DNA of 64,000 nt. Origin: Streptomyces coacervatus (GTDB lineage: Bacteria > Actinomycetota > Actinomycetes > Streptomycetales > Streptomycetaceae). The DNA is taken from contig NZ_JARHTP010000008.1 in NCBI RefSeq assembly GCF_029223485.1, forward strand, positions 310,001 through 374,000, written 5' to 3'. The translations under genes and the position numbers were made by a program. The notes beneath the pieces were generated by a model. The model ran no database searches. It had not been told where the DNA came from and saw only the letters and a program-made list of their open reading frames with translations. Positions within the stretch are counted from its first letter, which is position 1; each line of letters opens with the position of its first letter. Positions 1 through 9,286 of this stretch are shown here, one piece after another.

Positions 1-2
1 AG

Positions 3-2027
3 GGCGCCCCGGGCCTCGAATGCACGCTCCAGGGACCTTCGTTGAGGTTCACGCACCCGACGACCGTGTGCGTGACGGGCGCTCCCGCCGAGGTCACCCT
101 CGACGGCACACCGGTCGCGCAGTGGGAGCCGGTGACGGTGCCCGCAGGTGCCGTACTGGAGATCGGCGCACCGACACGGCACGGCCTGCGCACCTATGTG
201 CTCTTCGCCGGCGGCCTGGACATCCCGGCCTTCCTCGGCAGCACAAGCACCTTCACACTGGGCCGCTTCGGCGGGCACGGCGGCCGGGCGCTGCGTACCG
301 GCGATGTGCTGCACGGCGGTACGGTCGCCGACGGCGCCCCGGTACCTACCAAGGACCGCCCGTCCTTCACCGCCCTATGGCACGTCGGCGCGGTCGAAGG
401 CCCCCATGCAGCACCGGAGTTCTTCACCGAGGAGGACATCCGCGACTTCTACGCCGCCGGCTGGAAGGTCCACTTCAACTCGGCCCGCACGGGCGTACGA
501 CTGGTCGGCCCCAAGCCGCGCTGGGCGCGCACCGACGGCGGCGAGGCGGGCCTGCACCCGTCCAACATCCACGACACCCCGTACTCCGTCGGCGCGGTCG
601 ACTACACCGGCGACATGCCGGTCCTGCTCGGCCCGGACGGCCCCTCGCTCGGCGGGTTCGTCTGCCCGGCGACGGTCCTGAGCGGAGAGCGCTGGAAACT
701 GGGCCAGCTACGCCCGGGCGACACCGTCAACTTCGTCCCCGTACAGATCGACGGCTCCACACGCCCCGACATCGTGGACGGCGGCGTACTGGCCCGCGGC
801 GGCGACATCACCTACCGCCGCAGCGGCGACGACAACCTGCTGGTCGAATTCGGCCCCATGCAGCTCGATCTGGCACTCCGCATGCGCGTCCACGCACTGA
901 TGGAAGCGGTGGCCGCCGACGGCCCCGAGGGCATCACGGACCTCACACCGGGCATCCGCTCCCTCCAGATCCAAACCGACCCGACCCGCCTCCCCCAGCA
1001 CGAACTCCTCACCGCCGTACGGCAGATCACCGCAACGCTCCCGCCCACGGACGAACTCGTCGTCCCCTCCCGCACCGTCCATCTCCCCCTCTCCTGGGAC
1101 GACCCGGCAACCCGCGAGGCGATCGCCCGCTACATGGCGGGCGTCCGCGACGACGCCCCCTGGTGCCCGTGGAACATCGAGTTCATCCGCCGGGTCAACG
1201 GCCTGGAGTCGGTGAACGACGTCTACGACACCGTCTTCGACGCCGAATATCTCGTACTGGGCCTGGGAGACGTGTACTTGGGCGCCCCGGTCGCGACCCC
1301 CCTCGACCCCCGCCACCGCCTGGTGACCACGAAGTACAACCCGGCACGCACCTGGACGGCCGAGAACTCGGTCGGCATCGGCGGAGCATACCTGTGCATC
1401 TACGGCATGGAAGGCCCCGGCGGCTACCAGTTCGTAGGCCGTACCACCCAGGTCTGGTCGGGCTGGCAGCAGCGGGGAGCCTTCGAGCCGGGCTCCCCCT
1501 GGCTGCTCCGCTTCTTCGACCGCATCAAGTGGTACCCGGTGGCCGCGGACGAACTCCTCGACCTACGCGCCGACATCACCTCCGGCCGCTTCGTGCCCCG
1601 CATCGAGGAGGGCACCTTCTCACTCGCCGACTATCAGTCCTTCCTGGCCGAACACGCCGAGTCCATAGCGGAGTTCAGGAAACGGCAGCAAGCGGCCTTC
1701 TCCGCGGAGCGGGACGCATGGGAGACAGCAGGCGAGTTCACCCGCGCCGAGACGGCCTCCGCACCACCGACTCCCCCGGCCGAGGTGACGGTCCCGCCGG
1801 GCGGCCGCCTGGTCGAGGCCGAATTCGCCGCATCCGTCTGGCAGTTGAACGTCGAGCAGGGCGACGAGGTGACGGCCGGACAGCCCCTGCTCGCCCTGGA
1901 GGCGATGAAGATGGAATCCAGGGTGCACGCGCCGATCGACGGCGTGGTGGCGGAGATCCTGGCCAGACCGGGCGACCAGGTGGAGGCGGGGACGGCACTG
2001 CTCGTCCTGGCCCCGGCTGCGCACTGA
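3..2027 (+). CDS. Urea carboxylase, C-terminal two thirds (cut by window start)
   Basis: Biotin-dependent urea carboxylase, which carboxylates urea to allophanate using ATP and bicarbonate. The reading frame is already open at base 3 and enters with a GLECTLQGPS stretch, so the biotin-carboxylase half lies upstream of the window. The visible part has the AHS2/KipA-like carboxyltransferase domain (about the first 290 residues), then the AHS1/KipI-like domain (WNIEFIRRVNGL, then GPGGYQFVGRTTQVWSG), a linker, and a biotinyl domain. In that domain the EAMKM motif puts the biotinyl lysine at bases 1908-1910. The next gene starts 20 bases downstream and encodes allophanate hydrolase, which consumes the product. 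A stand-alone 5-oxoprolinase subunit is unlikely, because AHS2, AHS1 and a biotinyl domain are in one chain. Confidence 0.93.
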   Translation, partial: GAPGLECTLQGPSLRFTHPTTVCVTGAPAEVTLDGTPVAQWEPVTVPAGAVLEIGAPTRHGLRTYVLFAGGLDIPAFLGSTSTFTLGRFGGHGGRALRTGDVLHGGTVADGAPVPTKDRPSFTALWHVGAVEGPHAAPEFFTEEDIRDFYAAGWKVHFNSARTGVRLVGPKPRWARTDGGEAGLHPSNIHDTPYSVGAVDYTGDMPVLLGPDGPSLGGFVCPATVLSGERWKLGQLRPGDTVNFVPVQIDGSTRPDIVDGGVLARGGDITYRRSGDDNLLVEFGPMQLDLALRMRVHALMEAVAADGPEGITDLTPGIRSLQIQTDPTRLPQHELLTAVRQITATLPPTDELVVPSRTVHLPLSWDDPATREAIARYMAGVRDDAPWCPWNIEFIRRVNGLESVNDVYDTVFDAEYLVLGLGDVYLGAPVATPLDPRHRLVTTKYNPARTWTAENSVGIGGAYLCIYGMEGPGGYQFVGRTTQVWSGWQQRGAFEPGSPWLLRFFDRIKWYPVAADELLDLRADITSGRFVPRIEEGTFSLADYQSFLAEHAESIAEFRKRQQAAFSAERDAWETAGEFTRAETASAPPTPPAEVTVPPGGRLVEAEFAASVWQLNVEQGDEVTAGQPLLALEAMKMESRVHAPIDGVVAEILARPGDQVEAGTALLVLAPAAH

Positions 2028-2047
2028 ACCACATCGAGGAGCAAGAG

Positions 2048-3700
2048 ATGTCCGCTGTGACCCGTGTCCGTGCCGCCTACGCCCGCATCGAGGCGGTGGA
2101 CCGCCCCGAGATCTGGATCGACCTGCGCCCGCAGGCGGAGGTCGAGGCGGAGGCCCGGACGATCGACGCCCGCGTGGCAGCAGGCGAGCAACTCCCCCTC
2201 GCCGGACGCCTGTTCGCGGCAAAGGGCAACATCGACGTGGCCGGCCTGCCCACCACCGCGGGCTGCCCGGCGTACGCCTACGAGCCCGAGGCCGACGCCC
2301 CGGTGGTGGCCCGCCTGCGCACCGCCGGCGCGATCGTGCTGGGTACGACGAACCTGGACCAGTTCGCCACGGGCCTGGTGGGCACGCGCTCACCCCATGG
2401 CGCCGTGCGCAACGCCCACGACCCTTCCCGCATCAGCGGCGGCTCCAGCTCCGGTTCGGCGGTCGCCGTGGCCCTGGGCATCGTCGACCTCGCCCTGGGC
2501 ACCGACACCGCGGGCTCGGGCCGGGTCCCGGCAGCCTTCAACGGCATAGTCGGCCTCAAGCCGACCCGAGGCCTGGTCCCGACAACAGGCGTGGTCCCGG
2601 CCTGCGCCTCGATCGACTGCGTAACAGTCTTCGCCCGCACCCTCCCGGAGGCCGAGCAGGCGCTGTCCTTCATGGCCGCCCCGCCGGACCGCGCACTCCC
2701 GCCGCTCCCCCAGCGCACACCGGGCCCGTGGCGCATAGCGGTCCCACCCCGAGAGCAGCTCGGCGAACTGGACGAGGGCTGGGCGGAAGCCTACGAGGCG
2801 GCGGTACGGCAGCTCGAAGCAGCCGGAGCCGACATCCGCACCCTCGACCTGACCCCCTTCACCGAGGCCGCGGCAATGCTCTACGAGGGCGCGTTCGTCG
2901 CCGAGCGCTACACAGCCGTAGGCGCCTTTGTCGACAAAGCAATCGCGGACGGCGCCAAGGGCCTCGACCCCACCGTCGCGGGCATCATCACCCGAGCCCG
3001 CGACATCCCGGCCCACCAGCTCTACGCCGACACCGACCGCCTGACCACCCTCCGCACCCGCGCCCTGGCCGAACTGTCCGACGCGGACGCCCTGTTGCTC
3101 CCCACCACCCCCGGCCACCCGACCCTCGCCGAGGTGGCCGCCGACCCCCTGACCGCCAACGCCCGCCTGGGCCGCTTCACCAACTCCACCAACCTCTTCG
3201 ACCTGGCAGCGGTCGCCGCCCCGGCGGGCGAGGTAAACGCCCTGCCCTTCGGCGTGATGCTGATCGGCCCGGCATTCACGGACGAACGCCTGTCCCGCAT
3301 CGCCGCACTGCTCCAACCGAACACCCAGCTGGCAGTAGTGGGCGCCCACCTCACAAACCAGCCCCTCAACCCCCAACTGCTCACCTTGGGCGCCCGCCTG
3401 GACCGCACGACCACCACAGCACCCCTCTACCACCTGCACGCCCTGAAGACGACGCCACCGAAGCCGGGCCTGGTCCACGTCGGAGACGAGAGCGGCGCAC
3501 CGATCGAAACAGAAATCTGGACCCTCCCACCAGAGGGCCTCGGCCGCCTACTGGCAGCACTCCCCCGCCCGATGACCTTGGGCACCGTGGAACTGGCAGA
3601 CGGCACCCAGGTCCCCGGCTTCCTGTGCGAACCATCAGCGCTGGCGGACACCGAGAACATCACGTCGTACGGCAGCTGGCGGGCATATCTCAACCGCTAG
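2048..3700 (+). CDS. atzF: Allophanate hydrolase
   Basis: Amidase-signature enzyme of 550 residues that hydrolyses allophanate to ammonia and CO2, the second step of urea amidolysis. The catalytic triad is visible: Lys59 in AAKGNID, the cis-Ser near 133 in GGSSSGS, and nucleophile Ser157 in GTDTAGSGR. The 24-residue spacing between the two serines is usual for the family. The C-terminal domain typical of true allophanate hydrolases (LYHLHALKTTPPKPGLVHVG to the end) is present, which separates it from generic amidases. ATG 2048 is preceded by a GAGGAG ribosome-binding site. It forms an operon with the urea carboxylase gene 20 bases upstream. Confidence 0.94.
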   Translation: MSAVTRVRAAYARIEAVDRPEIWIDLRPQAEVEAEARTIDARVAAGEQLPLAGRLFAAKGNIDVAGLPTTAGCPAYAYEPEADAPVVARLRTAGAIVLGTTNLDQFATGLVGTRSPHGAVRNAHDPSRISGGSSSGSAVAVALGIVDLALGTDTAGSGRVPAAFNGIVGLKPTRGLVPTTGVVPACASIDCVTVFARTLPEAEQALSFMAAPPDRALPPLPQRTPGPWRIAVPPREQLGELDEGWAEAYEAAVRQLEAAGADIRTLDLTPFTEAAAMLYEGAFVAERYTAVGAFVDKAIADGAKGLDPTVAGIITRARDIPAHQLYADTDRLTTLRTRALAELSDADALLLPTTPGHPTLAEVAADPLTANARLGRFTNSTNLFDLAAVAAPAGEVNALPFGVMLIGPAFTDERLSRIAALLQPNTQLAVVGAHLTNQPLNPQLLTLGARLDRTTTTAPLYHLHALKTTPPKPGLVHVGDESGAPIETEIWTLPPEGLGRLLAALPRPMTLGTVELADGTQVPGFLCEPSALADTENITSYGSWRAYLNR

Positions 3701-3746
3701 GCATTCGAACCGGCAAGCCGCGTACGGCGGAAAGGGGACGTGCCGG

Positions 3747-3780
3747 GGGGTGTCCGCCCGCAGCGGCGGGCGTCCACCCC
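3747..3780 (+). terminator. Hairpin after allophanate hydrolase
   Basis: A GGGGT...ACCCC outer stem and a CGCCCGC/GCGGGCG inner stem enclose an AGCG loop, with a small internal loop between the stems. It lies 46 bases after the allophanate hydrolase stop, and no T-tract follows. The remaining intergenic DNA up to 3966 holds only the repeat at 3910-3939. Confidence 0.5.
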
Positions 3781-3909
3781 CGAGCACAACACCAGGACAC
3801 GGCACCGCCCGACCGAGGACGGACACCCCCCGGCGCGGCCCCGACCCCCAACACACCCGCAGGCGCTACGCGAACCCCCACCGAACCCGCAGGGGCCGCC
3901 GCAGGCACC

Positions 3910-3939
3910 AGGGGCGCGGGGAACGGCGCGCCAAGCCCC
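3910..3939 (+). repeat. 30-nt Streptomyces-type GC repeat, copy 1
   Basis: Thirty bases beginning AGGGGCGCGGGGAAC and ending AAGCCCC. They match 27 of 30 positions of the reverse complement of 43101-43130. Both copies sit at 3' ends of genes. From memory, sequences of this form recur in intergenic DNA of many Streptomyces genomes; the function is unknown. Confidence 0.6.
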
Positions 3940-3966
3940 AACGCGCCCGCACCCGCCAATCGAACC

Positions 3967-6783
3967 TCACCCCACCGACGAGTAGGCCACAACCCCCCGC
4001 AGCAACAGATCAACAGCCTTGCGCGCATTCTTCGCGACAGTCGAGCCCTCTCCGCCGGATACGGGAGCCGCCGCCGAAATCTGCCCCAAAACGTCAATCA
4101 CCTGCTTGCACCACCGCACAAAGTCCCCGGCCGGCATCTCAGCCTCCCGCAGCACCTCATCGAGCCCCTTCCCCCCGGCCCACATATACGCGGCCCACGC
4201 GAACCCGAGATCCGGCTCCCGCTGCCCCACCCCCTCGCTCTGGGTGATCCGGAAGTCCTCCTCCAGCGCATCCAGCCGCCCCCAGATCCGCACCATCTCC
4301 CCAAGCGCGGCCTTGGCCTTGCCCGACGGCAGCTTCGGCGCCATGGCGTCGTCGCCCACCCGCGCCTCGTACACCAACGCCGAGACGCAAGCAGCGAGTT
4401 CAGCGGGCCCGAGCCCCTCCCAGACACCCGCCCGCAGGCACTCACTGGCCAGCAGATCGAGCTCGCCGTACAGCCGCGCCAGCCGCTTCCCGTGCTCGGT
4501 GACCTCGTCACCCCGCAGATAGTCCAGCTCGGTCAGCAGCGCCACGATCCGGTCGAACGTCCGCGCGATCGTGTTGGTCCGGCCCTCGATACGACGCTCC
4601 AGCTGCGATGTGTCCCGCAGCAGCCGGTGATACCGCTCCGCCCAACGCGCATGGTCCTCACGCTCGTTGCACCCATGGCAGGGATGCGCCCGAAGGGCGG
4701 TCCGCAGCCGTGCGATCTCGCGGTCGTCGGCCGCCTGCGACCGCTTCTTCCGCGCCCGCTCCGGCGGAATGTGCCCGGCCTTGGTCCGCAACGCAGACGC
4801 AAGATCCCGACGCGACTGCGGCGACCGGGGATTGAAGGACTTCGGGATCCGCATCCGCTCCAACGCCTCGACCGGCACCGGGAAGTCCATCGAGGCCAGC
4901 CGCTTGACCTGCCGCTCCGCAGTCAGCACCAGCGGCCGCGGCCCGTCATGGTGCTCAAATCCACGATGCCCGTTCGACCGCCCCGCAGGCAGCCCAGGGT
5001 CCAACACCAGCGCAAGCCCCGCGTACTTGCCCGTCGGCACATGGATGACATCCCCCGGCTTGAGCTTCTCCAGCGCGACGGCCGCTTCGGCACGCCGCTC
5101 GACCGCACCCTGCCGGGCCAGCTCGGTCTCCCGGTCCTTGAGCTCCCGGCGCAGCCGCGCGTACTCCTCGAAATCGCCCAAGTGGCAGGTCATGGAGGCC
5201 TTGTAACCCTCCAGCCCCTCCTCATTGCGCTGCACCTGCCGCGAGATCCCGACGACCGACTTGTCCGCCTGGAACTGCGCGAACGACGTCTCCAGCAACT
5301 CCCGCGACCGATGCCGCCCGAACTGATCGACCAGATTGACCGCCATGTTGTACGACGGCTTGAAACTGGACCGCAGCGGATAAGTACGCGTACCCGCCAG
5401 CCCGGCCAGATGCTCAGGACTCATCCCGCGCTGCCACAGCACAACAGCGTGACCCTCGACGTCGATCCCCCGACGCCCCGCACGACCGGTCAACTGCGTG
5501 TACTCACCCGGCGTGATGTCCGCGTGCTGCTCGCCGTTCCACTTGACGAGCTTCTCCAACACGACCGAACGCGCAGGCATGTTGATGCCCAGAGCCAGCG
5601 TCTCCGTGGCGAACACGGCCTTCACCAGCCCCCGCACGAACAGCTCCTCGACGACCTCCTTGAACGTCGGCAGCATGCCCGCATGGTGGGCCGCGATACC
5701 GCGCTCCAGGCCCTCCAGCCACTCGTAGTAACCGAGGACATGCAGGTCCTCGCTCGGGATGGAGGCGGTGCGCTCCTCCACGAGGGAACGCACCCTCTCC
5801 CGCGCCTCGTCGTCATTGAGCCGCAGCCCGGCATACAGACACTGCTGTACGGCGGCCTCACAGGCGGCCCGGCTGAAAATGAACGTGATCGCGGGCAGCA
5901 GCCCCTCGGCGTCGAGCCGCTCGATGACCTCGGGGCGCCCGGGGGTCCACACCCGCGACCGCTGTCTGCGCTCCCGCTCGCGGTCGGCCTCGCGCATCGC
6001 CCGGCCCCGTCTGCGGTCCTGGTACGACGGCCGCTGGGCCTCCATGCGGGCCAGGCGGGTGAGGTCGGGGTTGACGGCCTTCTTGTGGCCCTCGCCCTCC
6101 TCGAACAGGTCGTACATCCGCCGCCCGGCCAGCACATGCTGGAACAGCGGCACGGGCCGGTGCTCGGAGACGATCACCTCGGTGTGGCCGCGGACGGTGT
6201 CGAGCCAGTCGCCGAACTCCTCGGCGTTGGAGACCGTCGCCGACAGCGAGACGAGTGTGACCGACTCGGGCAGGTGGATGATCACCTCTTCCCATACGGC
6301 ACCGCGGAAGCGGTCGGAGAGGTAGTGCACCTCGTCCATGACCACGTACCCGAGGCCGAGGAGGGTCTGCGAGCCCGCATACAGCATGTTCCGCAGCACT
6401 TCGGTGGTCATCACGACCACCGAGGCGTCGGGGTTGATGCTGTTGTCGCCGGTGAGCAGCCCGACCATGCCGTCCCCGTAGCGGCGGCACAGGTCGGCGT
6501 ACTTCTGGTTCGACAGCGCCTTGATGGGTGTCGTGTAGAAGCACTTCTTGCCCTGCATCAGCGCGAGGTGGACGGCGAACTCGCCCACAATCGTCTTGCC
6601 GGAGCCGGTGGGCGCGGCGACCAGCACGCCCTTGCCCGTTTCGAGTGCCTGGCAGGCCTCTATCTGGAACGGGTCGAGGCCGAAGTCGTACATCTCGCGG
6701 AAGGGGGCGAGCGCGGTGGCCTGATCGGCAGCGCGCCTGCGGGCAGCCGCGTACCGCTCAGCCGGGGAGAGGTCCTCTGTCAT
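3967..6783 (-). CDS. helY: Ski2/Mtr4-type DEVH-box RNA helicase (HelY-like)
   Basis: Superfamily 2 ATP-dependent helicase of 938 residues, related to Mtr4/Ski2 and mycobacterial HelY, presumably acting in RNA processing or decay. Helicase motifs run in order: Walker A APTGSGKT, TPIKALSNQK (Ia), the MDEVHYLSD box (II), SLSATVSN (III) and QLTGRAGRRGID (VI). The long C-terminal half matches the stalk and DSHCT region of the family. ATG 6783 was chosen over codons up to 6867, because MTEDLSPAERY is the conserved N-terminus and the upstream 28 codons look non-coding. It follows tatC on the same strand, but a strong hairpin at 6868-6898 separates the two. Confidence 0.92.
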   Translation of the reverse strand: MTEDLSPAERYAAARRRAADQATALAPFREMYDFGLDPFQIEACQALETGKGVLVAAPTGSGKTIVGEFAVHLALMQGKKCFYTTPIKALSNQKYADLCRRYGDGMVGLLTGDNSINPDASVVVMTTEVLRNMLYAGSQTLLGLGYVVMDEVHYLSDRFRGAVWEEVIIHLPESVTLVSLSATVSNAEEFGDWLDTVRGHTEVIVSEHRPVPLFQHVLAGRRMYDLFEEGEGHKKAVNPDLTRLARMEAQRPSYQDRRRGRAMREADRERERRQRSRVWTPGRPEVIERLDAEGLLPAITFIFSRAACEAAVQQCLYAGLRLNDDEARERVRSLVEERTASIPSEDLHVLGYYEWLEGLERGIAAHHAGMLPTFKEVVEELFVRGLVKAVFATETLALGINMPARSVVLEKLVKWNGEQHADITPGEYTQLTGRAGRRGIDVEGHAVVLWQRGMSPEHLAGLAGTRTYPLRSSFKPSYNMAVNLVDQFGRHRSRELLETSFAQFQADKSVVGISRQVQRNEEGLEGYKASMTCHLGDFEEYARLRRELKDRETELARQGAVERRAEAAVALEKLKPGDVIHVPTGKYAGLALVLDPGLPAGRSNGHRGFEHHDGPRPLVLTAERQVKRLASMDFPVPVEALERMRIPKSFNPRSPQSRRDLASALRTKAGHIPPERARKKRSQAADDREIARLRTALRAHPCHGCNEREDHARWAERYHRLLRDTSQLERRIEGRTNTIARTFDRIVALLTELDYLRGDEVTEHGKRLARLYGELDLLASECLRAGVWEGLGPAELAACVSALVYEARVGDDAMAPKLPSGKAKAALGEMVRIWGRLDALEEDFRITQSEGVGQREPDLGFAWAAYMWAGGKGLDEVLREAEMPAGDFVRWCKQVIDVLGQISAAAPVSGGEGSTVAKNARKAVDLLLRGVVAYSSVG

Positions 6784-6867
6784 CGTGCTTTCGAGCGTAC
6801 CGGGCCGCACTGACAACAGGACGATCATTATCCGTTCCGGCCCCCAGGGCCTGGCCGCGCACAGCAC

Positions 6868-6898
6868 AAGGGCCGGACGGTTCTTCCGTCCGGCCCTT
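6868..6898 (-). terminator. Terminator after tatC
   Basis: A perfect 13-bp inverted repeat (AAGGGCCGGACGG with its complement) around a 5-base loop. It lies 30 bases past the tatC stop and upstream of the helicase start, so it likely ends the tatA-tatC transcript. Confidence 0.8.
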
Positions 6899-6927
6899 AA
6901 ATCGTGCCGCCCGCCTCGTGGTGGTGC

Positions 6928-7872
6928 TCAGGTGACGTCGTCGTAGCCGTTGTACCTGGCCGACGGCCGCCCGTCGGCGCTTCCGCTCGCCTGCTCGGGG
7001 AGCCCCGCCGAGACGCGCTCCACCTCGCCGACGGGCTCCGGCGTCAGGTCGAGGTCCGACGCCTCGTCGTCGTCCAGCTCGGCGTCGGGGTTGGCACGCT
7101 GCCGCCGCCGGTCGTTGAGCATGGCGACGCCGACAGCGATGAAGTACAGGACCACGATGGGCCCGGCCAGCGCGATCATGCCGAAGGGGTCGGTGGTGGG
7201 GGTCGCCACCGCTCCGAAGACGAAGACGCCCATGACGACGCCACGCCACCAGCTGACCATCCTGCGGCCGGTCACGATGCCCGCGAAGTTGAGCATGACC
7301 AGCACCAGGGGCAGCTCGAAGGCACCGCCGAAGATGAGGATCATCCGGACGATGAAGTCCAGGACCTTGTCCATCGGCAGGATGTTCGCCGAGCCCTGGG
7401 GCGTGATCCCCAGGAGCACCCGCATGCTGATGGGCAGGATCGTGTACGCGAGCCAGGCACCGCCCAGGAAGAGCGGCACGGCGGCCGCCACGAACCAGTA
7501 CGTGTACTTCCGCTCGTGCTTGTGCAGACCCGGCGCCACGAACGCCCAGAGCTGGTAGAGCCAGATCGGGCTGGAGAGGACGGCGCCCGCCATGAAGCAC
7601 ACCTTCACCGTGGTGGTGAAGGGGGACAACAGGTCGGTGTACGCGATGACCGCGCAGGTGCCTCCGGTGGACTCCCCCAGTCCTGTCGTGCAGCGCGGCA
7701 CGGGGTCTATGAGGAAGTTCATCAGCTGCTGGCTGTAAAAGGCGGCCACGATGGATACGACCGTGATCGCCAGCATGCCCTTCGCGAGCCGGTTGCGGAG
7801 CTCACGAAGGTGATCCACGAGCGGCATCCGCCCCTCGGGATCCTTCTCCTTCTTGCGGGCAGACTTGAGCAA
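6928..7872 (-). CDS. tatC: Sec-independent protein translocase TatC
   Basis: Integral membrane component of the twin-arginine translocase, the receptor for RR signal peptides. The protein has 314 residues with the conserved N-terminal MPLVDHLRELRNRL motif, six predicted membrane segments, and a charged, acidic C-terminal tail (about the last 60 residues). The start is TTG at 7872, with a GAGG ribosome-binding site 8 bases upstream; no better start precedes the conserved motif. It lies 47 bases downstream of tatA, in one operon. No tatB is nearby, as expected in actinobacteria where tatB is often unlinked. Confidence 0.95.
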   Translation of the reverse strand: MLKSARKKEKDPEGRMPLVDHLRELRNRLAKGMLAITVVSIVAAFYSQQLMNFLIDPVPRCTTGLGESTGGTCAVIAYTDLLSPFTTTVKVCFMAGAVLSSPIWLYQLWAFVAPGLHKHERKYTYWFVAAAVPLFLGGAWLAYTILPISMRVLLGITPQGSANILPMDKVLDFIVRMILIFGGAFELPLVLVMLNFAGIVTGRRMVSWWRGVVMGVFVFGAVATPTTDPFGMIALAGPIVVLYFIAVGVAMLNDRRRQRANPDAELDDDEASDLDLTPEPVGEVERVSAGLPEQASGSADGRPSARYNGYDDVT

Positions 7873-7919
7873 CCCACGTCCTCATCTCGTGCGGCAGGCC
7901 GGAGGTGTCCGGCCCTGCG

Positions 7920-8207
7920 TCAGCGCTTGGTGGTGTCCGTCGGCTCGCTGACCGGGCGCGAGCTCGTCACGTCGCCGGGGGCGGCCTGGATGGTGCGCTG
8001 AGCGGGAGGCTGCTCGTCGTTGTTGGGCGGGCCGGCCGGGGTGGCCGTGCTGCTGCCCTCTTCCTTCATCGCCTTGGCCTCGCTCTTGAGAATGCGAGCG
8101 GACTTGCCGAGCGAGCGCGCCATGTCGGGAAGCTTCTTGGCGCCGAAGAGGAGGACAACGACGATAAGGATGAGAACGATCTCGGGGGCGCCGAGCCTTC
8201 CGAACAT
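7920..8207 (-). CDS. tatA: Twin-arginine translocase subunit TatA
   Basis: Pore-forming Tat subunit of 95 residues. It has a single N-terminal membrane helix (MFGRLGAPEIVLILIVVVLL), the FGAKKLPDMARSLGKSARI hinge and amphipathic helix, and a low-complexity hydrophilic tail. The conserved Phe-Gly pair after the membrane helix is present. ATG 8207 follows an AAGG ribosome-binding site. It is co-transcribed with tatC, which follows after 47 bases. The 262 bases upstream (8208-8469) show no gene or clear regulatory element. Confidence 0.95.
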   Translation of the reverse strand: MFGRLGAPEIVLILIVVVLLFGAKKLPDMARSLGKSARILKSEAKAMKEEGSSTATPAGPPNNDEQPPAQRTIQAAPGDVTSSRPVSEPTDTTKR

Positions 8208-8469
8208 AAGTCTTTACCTTCTCACCGAGGCGGCTGGGGGTGGGGTGCTGTCCGGCCGGTCGGACAAGTGTCCGAGCGACCCTGTTGCCAGCGATCGTAA
8301 CGCTCAGGGGTAAACGTGAGGCAATCCCCGTGCGTACTCCCGGTCCGCGGTCCGCGCCTCGTTCTCCGGGCCGCGACCAGCAGCGTACCCGCCAGGACGG
8401 CCCCGGTGACAGGTCGAAGTGACCCAAACCGCCTGGGGCACAGGACTCACACGCCTCACACAGCAGCTC

Positions 8470-8664
8470 TCAGAGGGAGTCCACAGCACGGGCCGTACTC
8501 ACGGCCGCCCTTTCGAGGTCCTCGGCGGCCCGGTTGATACGGCGCGCGGAGTCCGTCACCTGCCTGCCGAGACGCTGCGCCTCGATGAACACACGCACGG
8601 CGAACACTCCGAGGACGACAAGACCCAGGAAACCCACAGCTACCGCGAACATCGGCCAGAACAT
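8470..8664 (-). CDS. Small single-pass membrane protein, unknown function
   Basis: Protein of 64 residues starting MFWPMFAVAVG. It has one hydrophobic helix at about residues 3-25, then a charged helical tail (RQVTDSARRINRAAEDLERAAVST) that looks like a short coiled coil. The heptad-like tail recalls DUF948-type proteins, but the length is too short to assign. ATG 8664 was preferred over an earlier in-frame codon at 8706, because it places the membrane helix at the N-terminus and has a G-rich site just upstream. It lies upstream of tatA on the same strand, with a 262-base gap. Confidence 0.6.
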   Translation of the reverse strand: MFWPMFAVAVGFLGLVVLGVFAVRVFIEAQRLGRQVTDSARRINRAAEDLERAAVSTARAVDSL

Positions 8665-8712
8665 GCCCCCGAGCCTAGACGGTCCCCGCCCCGACAGCCC
8701 CCACAAGAGATC

Positions 8713-8742
8713 TTGACAAGCGGTGCCCGCCTCCGGTTAATG
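8713..8742 (+). promoter_or_regulatory. Vegetative-type promoter for the secreted protein gene
   Basis: A consensus TTGACA at 8713-8718 is followed, after about 18 bases, by TTAATG (8737-8742), matching an HrdB-type promoter. It is about 115 bases upstream of the gene at 8857, leaving a rather long and AT-richer 5' untranslated region. Confidence 0.55.
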
Positions 8743-8856
8743 TCTGCTCGACCCGAGGCGAGGAAAGCACGGATAACTGTCGGCCATGACCTGATTTGAC
8801 GGCCGAACCGTTCCGCATTTTCTTTGCCTTGACCTTTACAACTTCATGGGGGAAAT

Positions 8857-9189
8857 GTGAACCTCAAGCAGCGCTTGGGCGTTATCGCCGCATGTTCCGC
8901 GGCAGTTCTCGGCATAGCGGCCGGCACTCCGGCGAGCGCGGCCGTCATGTCGGCCGATTCCGTTCACCGCGGCAGCGTGGGCTGCTTCAACTACTCGTGG
9001 GCGGACGGGGACGCCACCTACACGATCTACTACCACAACACCTGCACGGTGAAGTCCGCGATCGCCGGCACCACCAACGCACTGTTCAACAACAAGTGGT
9101 GCGCGAACGTGGCCGCGGACGGCAAGGGCCACACGGTGGTGTACAACAAGCCCCTGACCTTCGCGTCCGCCCGGGGCGGCAGCTGCTGA
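8857..9189 (+). CDS. Small secreted four-cysteine protein (tendamistat-like pattern)
   Basis: Protein of 110 residues with a Sec signal peptide (NLKQRLG, a hydrophobic core, then a PASA-AV cleavage site near residue 28). The mature part has exactly four cysteines, spaced C-x19-C-x18-C-x27-C, the last being the C-terminal residue. This resembles the alpha-amylase inhibitor tendamistat (C-x15-C-x17-C-x27-C, with a Y-x-S-W near the first Cys; here YSW), but the inhibitory WRY triplet is missing. Family membership is therefore tentative. The start is GTG 8857, after GGGGGAAAT. The gene has its own promoter and terminator and no operon partners. Confidence 0.75.
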   Translation: MNLKQRLGVIAACSAAVLGIAAGTPASAAVMSADSVHRGSVGCFNYSWADGDATYTIYYHNTCTVKSAIAGTTNALFNNKWCANVAADGKGHTVVYNKPLTFASARGGSC

Positions 9190-9207
9190 CCTCCCGAACG
9201 GCGAAAT

Positions 9208-9253
9208 GACGGCCCCGCATCCAGGACCACCACGGCCTGGTTGCGGGGCCGTC
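9208..9253 (+). terminator. Terminator after the secreted protein gene
   Basis: A 12-bp perfect stem (GACGGCCCCGCA and complement), extended inside by a CCAGG/CCTGG pair, lies 19 bases after the stop codon. Confidence 0.8.
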
Positions 9254-9286
9254 CTGCGCAACAGCATTTCGTGAAGCCTCAGCACC

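Noticed and set aside
20..3700. One continuous 1226-codon frame covering the urea carboxylase and allophanate hydrolase genes
   Set aside because: The part before 2048 is an out-of-frame, Arg/Pro-rich reading of the urea carboxylase gene; the hydrolase has its own ATG and ribosome-binding site at 2048.
2728..6813. A 1361-codon open frame on the plus strand
   Set aside because: It is antisense to the helicase and out of frame in the hydrolase; composition is biased and no domain is recognisable. High GC makes long shadow frames common.
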